64,000 nucleotides of DNA from Pseudorhodobacter ferrugineus DSM 5888 (GCF_000420745.1 NZ_ATVN01000015.1:36563-100562), one strand, 5' to 3'; positions 1 to 8,863 are shown, counted from the first letter of the stretch. A program made the numbers and translations. Notes: generated from the sequence alone by a model not told the origin.

Positions 1-583
1 TTGGGCTGCAGTTGGTATCAACCACGGCCACAACCGGAATGCCCAATTTCTTGGCTTCCAGAATGGCGAGGTCTTCCTTGCCAACATCGATGATAAAGAT
101 CAGGTCGGGAACGCCGCCCATTTCACGGATCCCGCCGAGCGAGGCCTGAAGCTTGCCCTGCTCGCGTTCCATGTTCAGTCGCTCTTTTTTGGTCAAGCCT
201 TCGGCGCCGTTGGCCATCAGCTCGTCATACTGCTTGAGGCGCTGGATCGACTGGGAAACGGTTTTCCAGTTGGTCAGCGTGCCACCCAACCAGCGGTGGT
301 TCATGTAGAACTGCGCCGATTTTTCAGCCGCTTCTGCCACAGCTTTTTGGGCCTGACGCTTGGTGCCGACGAACAAAATCCGGCCGCCCTTGGCGACCGT
401 GTCGCGCACAACTTTCAGCGCCTGATCCAACATTGGAACAGTCTGCGTCAAATCGAGAATGTGAATGCCGTTGCGGTCGCCATAGATGTACTCACCCATC
501 TTTGGGTTCCAGCGTGCGGTCTGGTGACCGTAGTGAACGCCAGCTTCCAAAAGCTGACGCATGGTGAACTCGGGAAGAGCCAT
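1..583 (-). CDS. rpsB: 30S ribosomal protein S2 (3' end outside window)
   Basis: Small-subunit ribosomal protein S2, which joins late in 30S assembly. The reverse strand reads [20 protein letters not shown] from an ATG at 583 and continues open to base 1, giving about 194 residues of a protein usually 240-260 long, so the C-terminus lies beyond the left edge. The N-terminal [15 protein letters not shown] block and the [12 protein letters not shown] block are signatures of S2. In bacteria tsf normally follows; it would lie off the window. Identification is secure. Confidence 0.97.
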   Translation of the reverse strand, partial: MALPEFTMRQLLEAGVHYGHQTARWNPKMGEYIYGDRNGIHILDLTQTVPMLDQALKVVRDTVAKGGRILFVGTKRQAQKAVAEAAEKSAQFYMNHRWLGGTLTNWKTVSQSIQRLKQYDELMANGAEGLTKKERLNMEREQGKLQASLGGIREMGGVPDLIFIIDVGKEDLAILEAKKLGIPVVAVVDTNCSP

Positions 584-772
584 GCCGTTATCCTTTTCCG
601 GTTTAATCCTCGGCAGGGCCGTCTTTAGAACAAATGTTCCAACCGGCGGACCAAACGGGATTTCTCCCCGTCAGGCCCAAGCCCCACCTGTGAAAGTGCG
701 CAGGCCTTACCGCGCCATGTACCCGATTACAAGGCCCCTTCCCCAGCTTTGCACCCGTCCCCACCGTTTTTT

Positions 773-794
773 GAGTATTTGGGCAAAGATGAAA
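773..794 (+). repeat. Dispersed repeat copy 1 (GAGTATTT / CAAAGATGAAA)
   Basis: GAGTATTT, then three bases (GGG), then CAAAGATGAAA. A second copy with TTT in the middle lies at 11147-11168; 19 of 22 positions agree. Both copies are intergenic. No coding role is visible. Confidence 0.5.
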
Positions 795-865
795 CCAGTC
801 CGCCTTTCTTTTCGGTCAAAAATATCCCCGCCGGAGGCTCCGTCGCTTCACCCTTGCGCAAGTGT

Positions 866-885
866 CGGGTTTGGGTGAAAACCCG
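866..885 (+). promoter_or_regulatory. Hairpin just upstream of the psuK start
   Basis: CGGGTTT (866-872) pairs perfectly with AAACCCG (879-885) around the loop GGGTGA, and ends four bases before the ATG at 890. It could shield the translation start of psuK. No separate Shine-Dalgarno sequence is evident, and the only purine-rich stretch is in the loop. Regulatory function is inferred. Confidence 0.35.
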
Positions 886-889
886 CAAC

Positions 890-1783
890 ATGAATACACC
901 TGATATCCTTTGCATTGGTTCCGTCCTATGGGATGTGATTGGCCGCTCGCCTGCGTCGATGCGGTTGGGGTCTGACGTTCCAGGGCGGATCACACGACTG
1001 CCAGGGGGCGTGGCGCTGAATATCGCGATGACGCTGGCGCGGTTCGGGGTGCGGCCTGCGCTTTTGTCAGCCGTGGGGCGCGACCCCGAAGGGGACGAAC
1101 TGGTCGCGCGCTGTGCGGAAATGGGTTTGATTACGGACAGCCTGTACCGGTCCGATGATTTGCCCACGGATATTTACATGGCCATTGAAGGGGCGAACGG
1201 GTTGATCGCCGCGATCGCCGATGCGCATTCGCTGGAGGCGGCAGGCGACAAGATCTTGCGCCCGCTGGCCGATGGGCGTTTGGGGCGTGCCGATGCGCCC
1301 TATCAAGGCGTGATCGCGTTGGATGGCAATCTGACCCAAACCCTTTTGGCGCAAATCGCGACCTCGCCCCTGTTTGCCGCTGCCGATTTGCGTGTGGCCC
1401 CTGCCAGCCCGGGCAAGGCCGAACGGTTGTTGCCATTGTTGGCGCACCCGACTGCGACGCTTTATGTAAACTTAGAGGAAGCGGGTTTACTGGCAAAGTC
1501 GCCCTTTACCACTGCCGCCGATGCGGCCCTTGGCTTGCTTGCCCGCGGGGCTGCGCGCGTGTTGGTCACGGATGGTGGCAAAACCTGCGCCGAAGGCACA
1601 CAAGGTCAAGGTGTCATTACCGCCGCGCCGCCGCAGGTGATGGTCACCCGCGTCACGGGGGCGGGCGATACGTTTATGGCCGCCCATATTGTTGCCACCC
1701 GCAGTGGCGCCACACGGCAAGACGCGCTGGACCGTGCGATTTTGGCCGCCGCAGATTATGTATCCGGAGATATAGAGACATGA
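890..1783 (+). CDS. psuK: Pseudouridine kinase, PfkB family
   Basis: Predicted to phosphorylate pseudouridine to pseudouridine 5'-phosphate in the cytoplasm, the first step of pseudouridine breakdown. The protein is 297 residues with the ribokinase-fold N-terminus (CIGSVLWDVIG) and the C-terminal PfkB signature VTGAGDTF, whose Asp is the catalytic base. The PfkB fold alone does not fix the substrate; the call rests on the next gene, psuG, with which it overlaps by four bases (ATGA). The ATG at 890 is chosen because family similarity begins there; an in-frame ATG at 749 adds an unlikely leader. Another sugar or nucleoside substrate remains possible. Confidence 0.85.
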   Translation: MNTPDILCIGSVLWDVIGRSPASMRLGSDVPGRITRLPGGVALNIAMTLARFGVRPALLSAVGRDPEGDELVARCAEMGLITDSLYRSDDLPTDIYMAIEGANGLIAAIADAHSLEAAGDKILRPLADGRLGRADAPYQGVIALDGNLTQTLLAQIATSPLFAAADLRVAPASPGKAERLLPLLAHPTATLYVNLEEAGLLAKSPFTTAADAALGLLARGAARVLVTDGGKTCAEGTQGQGVITAAPPQVMVTRVTGAGDTFMAAHIVATRSGATRQDALDRAILAAADYVSGDIET

Positions 1784-2706
1784 CAAACGCCCCTTTGACG
1801 ATCCTGCCCGAAGTGGCCGATGCCTTGGCCCGTGGTGGCCCCGTTGTCGCGCTGGAAAGCACGATCATCACCCACGGCATGCCCTTTCCGCAAAATATCG
1901 AGATGGCCGCACAGGTGGAACAAGACATCCGCGATGCGGGTGCCATTCCGGCCACCATTGCCGTGATGGCGGGCAAAATCCACATTGGTTTGTCGCCGCA
2001 GCAGCTTGAAAAGCTTGGGCAAACGCCGGATGCGCGCAAGCTGTCACGGGCCGATATGGCGGCGTGTCTGGTGTCGGGTGATACGGGGGCTACGACGGTT
2101 GCGGCCACAATGATCGGCGCGCGGCTGGCGGGGATTGACGTGTTTGCCACGGGCGGGATTGGCGGCGTGCATCGCGGGGCCGAAACCAGTTTTGATATTT
2201 CTGCCGATTTGCAGGAACTGGCGCAGACCCCCGTCACGGTGATTGCTGCAGGGGCAAAGGCCATTCTGGACATCCCAAAAACGCTGGAGGTGCTGGAAAC
2301 CCTTGGCGTGCCAGTCATCGCATATGGTCAATCCGAAATGCCTGCCTTTTGGGCCCGCGCGTCGGGCCTGATGGCGCCTTTGCGCTTTGATACGGCGGGC
2401 GAAATTGCTGCCGCCCATCTGATGCGCGCGCGGCTTGGCCTGACGGGCGGGCAATTGGTCGCCAACCCGATTCCCTTGGCCGATGAAATCCCCCTGCCCC
2501 AGATCCTGCCGATGATCGAACAGGCGCTGGCCGAGGCGGTGGCCCAAGGGATTGCGGCAAAGTCGGTCACGCCATTTTTGCTTGACCGTATCTTTGCGCT
2601 GACACAAGGTCGCTCGCTGACCGCAAACATCGCCCTTGTGCGCAACAATGCGCGTTTGGGGGCGGAAATTGCCGTGGCGATCAGCAAAGCACGTATAAAC
2701 CCCTGA
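1780..2706 (+). CDS. psuG: Pseudouridine-5'-phosphate glycosidase
   Basis: Cleaves the C-glycosidic bond of pseudouridine 5'-phosphate to uracil and ribose 5-phosphate. The 308 residues show the family blocks VALESTIITHGMP near the N-terminus, SGDTGATTVAATM, FATGGIGGVHRG and the segment AGAKAILDIPKTLE, which carries the expected active-site lysine. The length is normal for the family. It is translationally coupled to psuK (ATGA overlap at 1780-1783), so the two form a small catabolic operon, probably salvaging pseudouridine from RNA turnover. No linked nucleoside transporter is visible. Confidence 0.95.
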   Translation: MTNAPLTILPEVADALARGGPVVALESTIITHGMPFPQNIEMAAQVEQDIRDAGAIPATIAVMAGKIHIGLSPQQLEKLGQTPDARKLSRADMAACLVSGDTGATTVAATMIGARLAGIDVFATGGIGGVHRGAETSFDISADLQELAQTPVTVIAAGAKAILDIPKTLEVLETLGVPVIAYGQSEMPAFWARASGLMAPLRFDTAGEIAAAHLMRARLGLTGGQLVANPIPLADEIPLPQILPMIEQALAEAVAQGIAAKSVTPFLLDRIFALTQGRSLTANIALVRNNARLGAEIAVAISKARINP

Positions 2707-2789
2707 CGCGCAGGCGCTTTGCCGCCGCTTTACCATTGTAAACGCGCCGTGCCGCCCTTAGGTTGCTTGGCGTCCAAAAGGGGCCCGAC

Positions 2790-3587
2790 ATGACCAACCA
2801 GAACCCTGCACCGCTAAAGAAACGTGGCCTGTTTGCGGGCTTGCGCACCAGTTTTCTGACCGGTTTGGTGGTGGTTTTGCCCATCGCCCTGACGCTCTAT
2901 CTGATCTGGACGGTGACGGGCTGGATTGACGGGTTTGTGTTGCCGTTTATCCCCGAAAAGTACCAGCCGTCGGAATGGTTCGGCTATTGGTTTTGCCCCT
3001 CGCCGTTTGAACCCGCCACAGGGATCAGCCGCTTTTGGGCGTCAGACCCCACTAAACCGCCATTTTTCTGCAAGGAAAACGGGATCAACCTGCGCGGCAC
3101 GGGTGTTATTATCTTTCTTGTGTTCACCATCTTCATGGGCTGGATCGCGCGCGGCATCATCGGGCGGTCGTTTTTGAACTGGGCCGAACGGCTGGTCGAC
3201 CGCACGCCTGTGGTGCGCACCATTTACAGCGGTATCAAGCAAATCGCAGAAACCGTGTTCGCGCAAACCGATCAGAATTTTGAAAAGGCTTGTCTGGTTG
3301 AATACCCGAAAGAGGGGATTTGGGCGATTGGCTTTATTTCCACCAGCGCCAAGGGCGAGATCGCGGCGAAATTCCCTGAACACGCCGAAATGCTGTCGGT
3401 GTTTTTGCCCACCACGCCCAACCCGACCTCGGGTTTTTTGCTGTTCGTGCCCAGCACCGATGTACGGATGCTGGATATGAAGATCGAAGACGCGGCCAAG
3501 CTTATTATTTCGGCGGGCCTTGTCTATCCCAATGGCAAGGACAAAGACGGCGTGGCGATTACCCAGCCAAGCGGGTCAGTCGAGTAA
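2790..3587 (+). CDS. DUF502 family membrane protein
   Basis: Conserved inner-membrane protein of unknown function. The 265 residues begin with a short cytoplasmic leader and a first hydrophobic segment (TGLVVVLPIALTLYLIWTV, about residues 20-40). A second membrane segment follows (VIIFLVFTIFMGWIA), then a soluble C-terminal domain with FLPTTPNPTSGFLLFVP, the clearest DUF502 signature. A 12-base overlap of its 3' end with the opposite-strand patatin gene shows convergent packing. The ATG at 2790 is preferred over the in-frame ATG at 2763 because it directly precedes the conserved leader. Function cannot be assigned from sequence. Confidence 0.9.
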   Translation: MTNQNPAPLKKRGLFAGLRTSFLTGLVVVLPIALTLYLIWTVTGWIDGFVLPFIPEKYQPSEWFGYWFCPSPFEPATGISRFWASDPTKPPFFCKENGINLRGTGVIIFLVFTIFMGWIARGIIGRSFLNWAERLVDRTPVVRTIYSGIKQIAETVFAQTDQNFEKACLVEYPKEGIWAIGFISTSAKGEIAAKFPEHAEMLSVFLPTTPNPTSGFLLFVPSTDVRMLDMKIEDAAKLIISAGLVYPNGKDKDGVAITQPSGSVE

Positions 3588-4613
3588 GGCCAGCGGGTCA
3601 ACAGTGCCGCGCTTGCCCAAAGCGTCGCGGTGATTGGTCAAAAACTGGTCCGCCGCCGCCTGCCCCGCCGCCTTGAGCCGCTCAAGCAGCGCAGGTGTCG
3701 GCAGCAGTTTGCTGCTGGCGGTCAGGTCGTTCATCAGCACGTCATCGGCAATCAGATGCAGCGCCACATCTTTCATGCTGCCCGGTTCCAATGCCCCCGA
3801 GCCGAGCAAGCGTTTCACAAAGGCCATCGCCCGCAAATCGCGCAATAAAGGCGCGTTAAAACTGATCTCGTTTATCCGGTCCTGAATTTCCAAAGGTGTT
3901 TTTGGCACGCGGTCGCGGTGAATAGGGTTGATCGCCACGATGATAAGATCGTCTGGCAAGCCCTTGTCGTACAACGGAAAAAGCGCTGGATTGCCGGAAT
4001 ATCCGCCATCCCACCATGCGTCCATTTCGCCCGTCACGGGGTCCGGCACCACCACCGCTTGAAACGCAGTGGGCAAACATCCCGAGGCCAAAATCGCATC
4101 AGGGGTGATGTTTTTTCCTGTAAACACCCCCGCCTTGCCGCTGCGGACATTGGTGGCACAGACAAACAGCCGTGGCCCCGCATCAGCGCAAACCTTGGAA
4201 AAATCGAACGCCGCCACCACAGGGGCCAGCGGGTTTTTCCACGCATCCCCAAGGGCATAGGGTGAAAACAACTGCGCCGCGATCCCTTGGGGCGAGGTGT
4301 TGAAGGCGGTTTCCCATGCGTTTGTCACGGCGGCTGCAAAGGGCAAAACCGGCTGCATCCATGCGCCCAAACGCATATCGCTTAAGGTGCCAACCTGCGC
4401 CCAAAGCTGATCCAGCGCCAAACGTGCGCCTGCTCGCCCATCTTGCGCCATGCCCGCCTTGAACGCGGCCCCATTCAACGCACCCGCCGAAGTGCCGGAA
4501 ATAGCTGCAATTTCAAGCCACTCTTCGTCCAGCAGCCGGTCCAGCACGCCCCAAGTGAAGGCGCCATGCGCGCCGCCGCCTTGTAGGGCAAGGTTTACGC
4601 GGACGGTTTTCAC
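3576..4613 (-). CDS. Patatin-like phospholipase
   Basis: Predicted serine acyl hydrolase of the patatin family. Visible motifs are the oxyanion-hole glycines LQGGGAHGAF near residue 10, the nucleophile motif GTSAG (Ser of the Ser-Asp dyad), and WDGGYSGNP with the DGG catalytic aspartate. The start is a GTG at 4613 whose GTGA overlaps the stop of bdhA, indicating translational coupling. The pairing with a 3-hydroxybutyrate dehydrogenase suggests a role in polyhydroxybutyrate or lipid turnover, but the real substrate is unknown. About 345 residues; no signal peptide, so probably cytoplasmic. Confidence 0.92.
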   Translation of the reverse strand: MKTVRVNLALQGGGAHGAFTWGVLDRLLDEEWLEIAAISGTSAGALNGAAFKAGMAQDGRAGARLALDQLWAQVGTLSDMRLGAWMQPVLPFAAAVTNAWETAFNTSPQGIAAQLFSPYALGDAWKNPLAPVVAAFDFSKVCADAGPRLFVCATNVRSGKAGVFTGKNITPDAILASGCLPTAFQAVVVPDPVTGEMDAWWDGGYSGNPALFPLYDKGLPDDLIIVAINPIHRDRVPKTPLEIQDRINEISFNAPLLRDLRAMAFVKRLLGSGALEPGSMKDVALHLIADDVLMNDLTASSKLLPTPALLERLKAAGQAAADQFLTNHRDALGKRGTVDPLALLD

Positions 4614-5383
4614 ATCGCGGTCCAGCCACCATCGACCGAGAGTGTGGTGCCGGTGATCTGGTCCGCAGCAGGGGAACACAAAAACGCAACCGTGCCCCCG
4701 ATTTGCGCCGTTGTGGCAAACTGGCGGCTGGGTTGGCGTTCCAGCATCACCTGTTTGATCACGGTTTCGCGGTCCATCCCGTGCTTTTTCATCTGGTCGG
4801 GGATTTGCGCCTCGACCAATGGGGTCAGCACATAGCCGGGGCAAACGGCATTGCAGGTAATCCCTGCGCCTGCGGTTTCCAGTGCCGTCACCTTGGACAG
4901 GCCGACCACCCCGTGCTTTGCCGCGACATAGGCCGATTTATAAGGGCTGGCGGTTAAACCATGCGCCGAGGCCACGTTGACAATCCGGCCCCAGCCCTTG
5001 GCGCGCATCAAAGGCAAGGCGGCCGCCGTTGTGTGAAAGGCCGAGGACATGTTGATCGCAATAATGGCGTTCCACTTGTCGGTCGGAAACTCCTCAATCG
5101 CGGCGACATATTGGATGCCCGCGTTATTGACCAAAATATCGCAGACCCCCGCCTGTTCTATCAGCGCGCGGCAGGCTGCGGCATCGGACATATCCGCCTG
5201 AATATAGCGCACCGATACCCCATGTTCGGCGGCGATTTCAGCGGCCAGTGCGTGATCTTCATCACGGTTGGTGAAAGAGTTGATCACCACATCCGCCCCT
5301 GCGCGCGCCAGTTCATGCGCAACGCCAAGCCCGATGCCTGAATTTGATCCCGTTACAACTGCGGTTTTTCCTGCAAGTGACAT
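4610..5383 (-). CDS. bdhA: 3-hydroxybutyrate dehydrogenase (SDR family)
   Basis: Short-chain dehydrogenase predicted to interconvert 3-hydroxybutyrate and acetoacetate with NAD. The 257 residues show the Rossmann motif TGSNSGIGLG, NNAGIQYV, the active-site serine in VNVASAHGL and the Tyr-Lys pair YKSAYVAAKHG. The C-terminal TGTTLSVDGGW is typical. The ATG at 5383 follows a good GGAGG ribosome site; the longer frame to 5422 is not needed. The gene is coupled to the downstream patatin gene, supporting a storage-polymer or ketone-body role. Another SDR substrate cannot be excluded, but overall similarity is to D-beta-hydroxybutyrate dehydrogenases. Confidence 0.9.
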   Translation of the reverse strand: MSLAGKTAVVTGSNSGIGLGVAHELARAGADVVINSFTNRDEDHALAAEIAAEHGVSVRYIQADMSDAAACRALIEQAGVCDILVNNAGIQYVAAIEEFPTDKWNAIIAINMSSAFHTTAAALPLMRAKGWGRIVNVASAHGLTASPYKSAYVAAKHGVVGLSKVTALETAGAGITCNAVCPGYVLTPLVEAQIPDQMKKHGMDRETVIKQVMLERQPSRQFATTAQIGGTVAFLCSPAADQITGTTLSVDGGWTAM

Positions 5384-5533
5384 CTGCGCCTCCGTTATTT
5401 TGCTAGTGCAGCAATAACGCAAAGCGGTTTCGGAATCGAGCCATCATTGGGCAAAAGCGGGTTTTGGCGCTATGGTCGGATCGCCCTTCTTAATTCATTG
5501 AAATGGTTCATGGATATGGATTGACCGCTGCAA

Positions 5534-6718
5534 TCACGCGGCTGTGCTGTGCAACGCCGCCGTTGCGGGCTTGGCGATTTCACCGAAAACGGCCCGCGCT
5601 GTCCAACGGTCCAGCTCGGGATAGGCCAAAACCATTCTGTGTTTGCGGTCCAAAGTACGGCGCGCGGCAAAGCCCATCGCGTTGCGGGTGATCGGGCTGA
5701 CATACAGGCTTTCAACGCGCGCACCATCGGCCAGTATCACCTCATGCTGGGCGAACAACAGGTTGTAAAACCCAAGGTTTGGCAGAGGTGCGACCGTGAT
5801 GCCGCCAAGCCCTGCAATATGTGCCACCACCGCAAAGGCCCCATCATATCCCGTCAACAGCTCTAACTTTGGGCCATCAAGATAGATCCTGTGTTGCCCC
5901 GATAGAACCAAATCGCGCGCATTGCCAAGCACACCTTTGGGGACGGTGACGACCGGCCCATCGCCCGCGGCCGAGGCAACCAAGGCAAGCAAGGGTTGGA
6001 ACCCGTGATCCTGGGTCCAGATCAGCTGCCCTGCGCGCAGGTTTTCGACGCGGCGATAGCCCTTGTAGGTTAGAACGCGGGTCCCTGCCCCCAAACACAT
6101 CGCCGCAAATTCCAAGGTATTGATGGCAAAGTTTTCCCAAGCCTGGCTATTTTCATTATAGTAGTCCATCGGAATGCCGTAATATTGCACCGACCCTGCC
6201 CCGAAATCATAGACAAAGCCGACGGCCTTGCTTTCGTCATTATCACCCAGCGTCATTAGCACGGTCGCACCGGGGGGCAAGCTGGCCGCATTGACATAGC
6301 CGTGCGTTGTATAGTTCCCGCCATCAAGCGAGGCATCGGTGATAATGCCGCCAGCACCGTTGCCCAAATCCGCCTCTCCTGCGGCGGTCAGGTTTGCATC
6401 TGCCGTTGTGGCGCGCACATGGGTCAGGCTGGTTCCAGGCAAAATGAGTTGCGGGTTGGCGACGCCGGTAGCACGGTCAAAGATCACCATGTTCATGCCG
6501 TTATTCACCGCAGCGGTGATATCGGGCATCCGGCCCAAAAATTCGGCATTAAATCCCGAATTGTCACCGTTCCAAACATAGAGCGCGTCAATCCCTGCAA
6601 GTTGCGCGCTGCTTGGGTCGAAAATCTCAATCGGGTTGTGGCCCGCTGCGATGATATCATCGCGCATTCCGGCCATGCCTTGGCCGCTGTCCATCGAATA
6701 ATAGCCAATATTCGCCAT
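5534..6718 (-). CDS. Hint-domain (hedgehog/intein-type) protein
   Basis: A 394-residue protein in two parts. Residues about 1-200 read like a Rossmann or glutamine-amidotransferase-like fold (GYYSMDSGQG, then ALYVWNGDN) that I cannot name with confidence. From Cys208 (CLGAGTRVLTYKGYRRVENL) a Hint_2 domain runs through DLVLSGQHRIYLDG to the end. Hint domains cut the peptide bond just before their first Cys, so N-terminal domain release or modification is plausible but not shown. There is no signal peptide; relatives are often secreted by non-classical or type I routes. The ATG at 6718 is chosen because the 30 residues upstream in frame look random. Confidence 0.83.
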   Translation of the reverse strand: MANIGYYSMDSGQGMAGMRDDIIAAGHNPIEIFDPSSAQLAGIDALYVWNGDNSGFNAEFLGRMPDITAAVNNGMNMVIFDRATGVANPQLILPGTSLTHVRATTADANLTAAGEADLGNGAGGIITDASLDGGNYTTHGYVNAASLPPGATVLMTLGDNDESKAVGFVYDFGAGSVQYYGIPMDYYNENSQAWENFAINTLEFAAMCLGAGTRVLTYKGYRRVENLRAGQLIWTQDHGFQPLLALVASAAGDGPVVTVPKGVLGNARDLVLSGQHRIYLDGPKLELLTGYDGAFAVVAHIAGLGGITVAPLPNLGFYNLLFAQHEVILADGARVESLYVSPITRNAMGFAARRTLDRKHRMVLAYPELDRWTARAVFGEIAKPATAALHSTAA

Positions 6719-6806
6719 CGTCCAGCACTTTGCCCCCATTGATCGCACCATCGTGCAGGCAAAGTCTGAAAAAGCTGTGAATCCTGATAAGAGACCGCAA
6801 TTTGCC

Positions 6807-6836
6807 AAAAAAAAACGCCAGCACGAGGCTGGCGTT
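6807..6836 (-). terminator. Intrinsic terminator of the candidate sRNA
   Basis: Perfect 9-bp stem AACGCCAGC / GCTGGCGTT with a 5-base loop. Read leftward it ends in a run of nine T (6815-6807), a textbook rho-independent terminator. Read rightward it has no T tract, so it acts on the reverse strand. Confidence 0.85.
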
Positions 6837-6884
6837 AAGTTATTGAGGCAGGTTTCATACAGGCAAGAAACCTATCGAGCAGTT
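6807..6884 (-). ncRNA. Candidate small RNA, about 78 nt
   Basis: On the reverse strand a promoter-like pair (6890-6918) is followed by about 78 bases with no credible frame and then a strong intrinsic terminator. The RNA would contain a hairpin AGGTTTC / GAAACCT with a 10-base loop, a single-stranded CCTGCCTC stretch that could pair with ribosome binding sites, and the 9-bp terminator stem. It is not a leader of the Hint gene, because the terminator lies 88 bases before that gene's start. The window also encodes Hfq. I do not recognise a named family. Confidence 0.5.
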
Positions 6885-6889
6885 CCTAC

Positions 6890-6918
6890 TTTATACGCGC
6901 TAAGTTGCCTGTGGCCAA
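6890..6918 (-). promoter_or_regulatory. Putative sigma-70 type promoter of the candidate sRNA
   Basis: Reverse strand TTGGCC (6918-6913), a spacer of exactly 17 bases, then TATAAA (6895-6890). Transcription would start near 6884-6883. The -35 matches only the TTG of the consensus. Spacing and the well-placed downstream terminator make it credible. Confidence 0.45.
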
Positions 6919-6996
6919 GTTAAAAGTTTGAAAATCCACATAACCATCCGTAGTATCAGGACCAATAGATCATGGGGTTTAAGGATTGTTGCCGGA

Positions 6997-8811
6997 ATGA
7001 AACATCAATTTTTCGCGATACGGCACAGTCTAATGGCAACCGTTTTGCTTTGTGTCGCAGCGATTCCCGCCCTTGCAGACCCCAAACATGGCATAGCTAT
7101 GTATGGCGACCCTGCCCTTCCACCTGATTTTGTGTCCCTCCCCTATGCAAACCCTGCAGCCCCTGCGGGCGGGCGCATCATTTTTGGCGAATCGGGCAGC
7201 TTTGATTCCCTTAATCCGTTCATCCTGAAAGGGCGGGCCCCTTGGGGGCAGTCGGGGTTAACCTCGGAAACCCTTTTGGGCCGGTCTTATGACGAACCTT
7301 TCACGCTTTACGGGCTTTTGGCCGAATCGGTAGAGACAGACGACGCGCGGACTTACGTCGAATTTACCCTTAATCCGGCGGCAACCTTTTCCGATGGCAG
7401 CCCCGTGACCGCCGAAGATGTGCTGTGGACCTTTGAAACCTTGGGCACTGTCGGCCACCCGCGTTATCTGAATTCTTGGAAAAAGATCGCAACAGCCGAA
7501 ATCTCTGGCCCGCGGTCTGTCAAGTTCACCTTCAATACGCCGGACCGCGAATTGCCGCTGATCCTTGGCCTGCGCCCCGTGCTGCAAAAGGCGCAATGGG
7601 CGGGCAAGGATTTCACAGAATCGACGCTTGAGGCCCCTATCGGATCTGGCCCCTATACGGTTGGGGCGTATGAGGCGGGGCGGTTTATTTCCTTTGTCAA
7701 AAACCCGAATTGGTGGGGCCGCGATTTGGCCTTTAACAAAGGCCGCCACAACCTTGACGCAGTGCGCTACGAGTTTTTTGGCGATGATGGTGTGGTGTTT
7801 GAGGCGTTCAAGGCGGGCGAGATCACCAGCTACCGCGAAACCAATGCCGCCAAATGGGCCGAACAATACAGCTTTCCTGCGGTCATGTCCGGCGCGATTG
7901 TGAAATCGGAAATCCCGCATTCCCGCCCGTCGGGCATCGACGGCTTTGTCATGAACACACGGCGCGCGCAATTTGCCGATTGGCGGGTGCGCGAGGCGAT
8001 GATCCTTGCGTTCAACTTTGAACAGATCAACACCACCGTCACGGGGGGCACGGCCCCGCGCATCCAGTCGTATTTTTCAAACTCGGTGCTTGGCATGGCC
8101 ACGGGTACGCCTGCGCAAGGCCGTGAATTGGAATTGCTGCAACCCTTTGCCGCCGATCTGATCCCAGGTGTGATTGACGGCTATGCCTTGCCCGTGGCCG
8201 ACAGTGCGACCAACCGCAAAAACATCCGCGCCGCCAAGGCGTTGTTGGAACAGGCGGGCTGGGTGGCCGATGACAGTGGGGTGTTGAAAAACGCCCAAGG
8301 GCAGGCCTTTGCCTTTGACATCTTGCTGACCAATGGCGCGTCCGAGGTGGCCACCATCGCCAATATGTATATCGAGGCGCTGAAACCCCTTGGAATCACC
8401 GCCACGCTGACCACGATTGACAGTGCGCAGATGACCGAACGCACCAATGCCTATGATTTTGACATGACCCATATGATCCGCAACATGTCGCTGTCACCGG
8501 GCAATGAGCAAACCTTTTACTGGGGTGCTGCGGGCGTGACCGAGCCGGGCAGTCGCAACCTGATGGGCATGAATGTGCCCGCCGCCGAGGCGATGATTGC
8601 AACCTTGCTGAACGCGACGAGCCAAGAAGATTTCATCGCCGCCACCCATGCGCTTGACCGGATTTTGACCGCAGGGCGCTATGTCGTGCCGTTCTGGTAT
8701 GCAAAAACTTCGCGTCTGGCCCATGCAAAGGAATTGAAATACCCTACAACCTTGCCGATTTATGGCGATTGGCCGGGGTTCCAGCCCGATGTCTGGTGGT
8801 ATGAAAACTAA
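6997..8811 (+). CDS. Extracellular solute-binding protein, family 5 (peptide-type ABC)
   Basis: Periplasmic binding protein of the SBP_bac_5 family, which captures oligopeptides or similar ligands for ABC import. Starting at the ATG at 6997, the protein has 604 residues with a signal peptide ending near AIPALA-DPKHG. Conserved blocks include GGRIIFGESGSFDSLNPF, FTLNPAATFSDGSPVTAEDV and PIGSGPYTVG. The overall style resembles YejA-like proteins. No permease or ATPase gene is adjacent, so it either serves a transporter encoded elsewhere or is an orphan. The frame extends upstream to 6928, but that start would bury the signal peptide. Confidence 0.92.
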   Translation: MKHQFFAIRHSLMATVLLCVAAIPALADPKHGIAMYGDPALPPDFVSLPYANPAAPAGGRIIFGESGSFDSLNPFILKGRAPWGQSGLTSETLLGRSYDEPFTLYGLLAESVETDDARTYVEFTLNPAATFSDGSPVTAEDVLWTFETLGTVGHPRYLNSWKKIATAEISGPRSVKFTFNTPDRELPLILGLRPVLQKAQWAGKDFTESTLEAPIGSGPYTVGAYEAGRFISFVKNPNWWGRDLAFNKGRHNLDAVRYEFFGDDGVVFEAFKAGEITSYRETNAAKWAEQYSFPAVMSGAIVKSEIPHSRPSGIDGFVMNTRRAQFADWRVREAMILAFNFEQINTTVTGGTAPRIQSYFSNSVLGMATGTPAQGRELELLQPFAADLIPGVIDGYALPVADSATNRKNIRAAKALLEQAGWVADDSGVLKNAQGQAFAFDILLTNGASEVATIANMYIEALKPLGITATLTTIDSAQMTERTNAYDFDMTHMIRNMSLSPGNEQTFYWGAAGVTEPGSRNLMGMNVPAAEAMIATLLNATSQEDFIAATHALDRILTAGRYVVPFWYAKTSRLAHAKELKYPTTLPIYGDWPGFQPDVWWYEN

Positions 8812-8863
8812 GATCCGCCCAAACGCCCTTAGGCGGCGGACAACATGAGGTGAAAGAGAGCAC

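Larger units (their letters stand above)
584..889. other. Intergenic region between rpsB and psuK
   Basis: About 306 bases between two diverging genes, so it should hold the rpsB promoter and the psuK promoter. An imperfect palindrome with core GAAC-AAAT-GTTC sits at 628-639 on the rpsB side. A dispersed repeat lies at 773-794 and a hairpin at 866-885. I see no convincing gene; an open frame that starts at 749 runs into psuK but its extra 47 residues look non-coding. Confidence 0.6.

Noticed and set aside
628..639. GAAC-AAAT-GTTC palindrome upstream of rpsB as an SOS box
   Set aside because: It resembles the Gram-positive LexA site; alphaproteobacterial LexA uses GTTC-N7-GTTC, and rpsB is not an SOS gene.
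749..889. Upstream in-frame start for psuK
   Set aside because: The 47 extra residues have no PfkB similarity and cross a dispersed repeat and a hairpin.
5419..5432. AAAGCGGTTT core near bdhA resembling the AglR operator
   Set aside because: The same 10 bases occur inside the rRNA methyltransferase gene at 48519-48528, so chance is a sufficient explanation, and the outer halves do not match.
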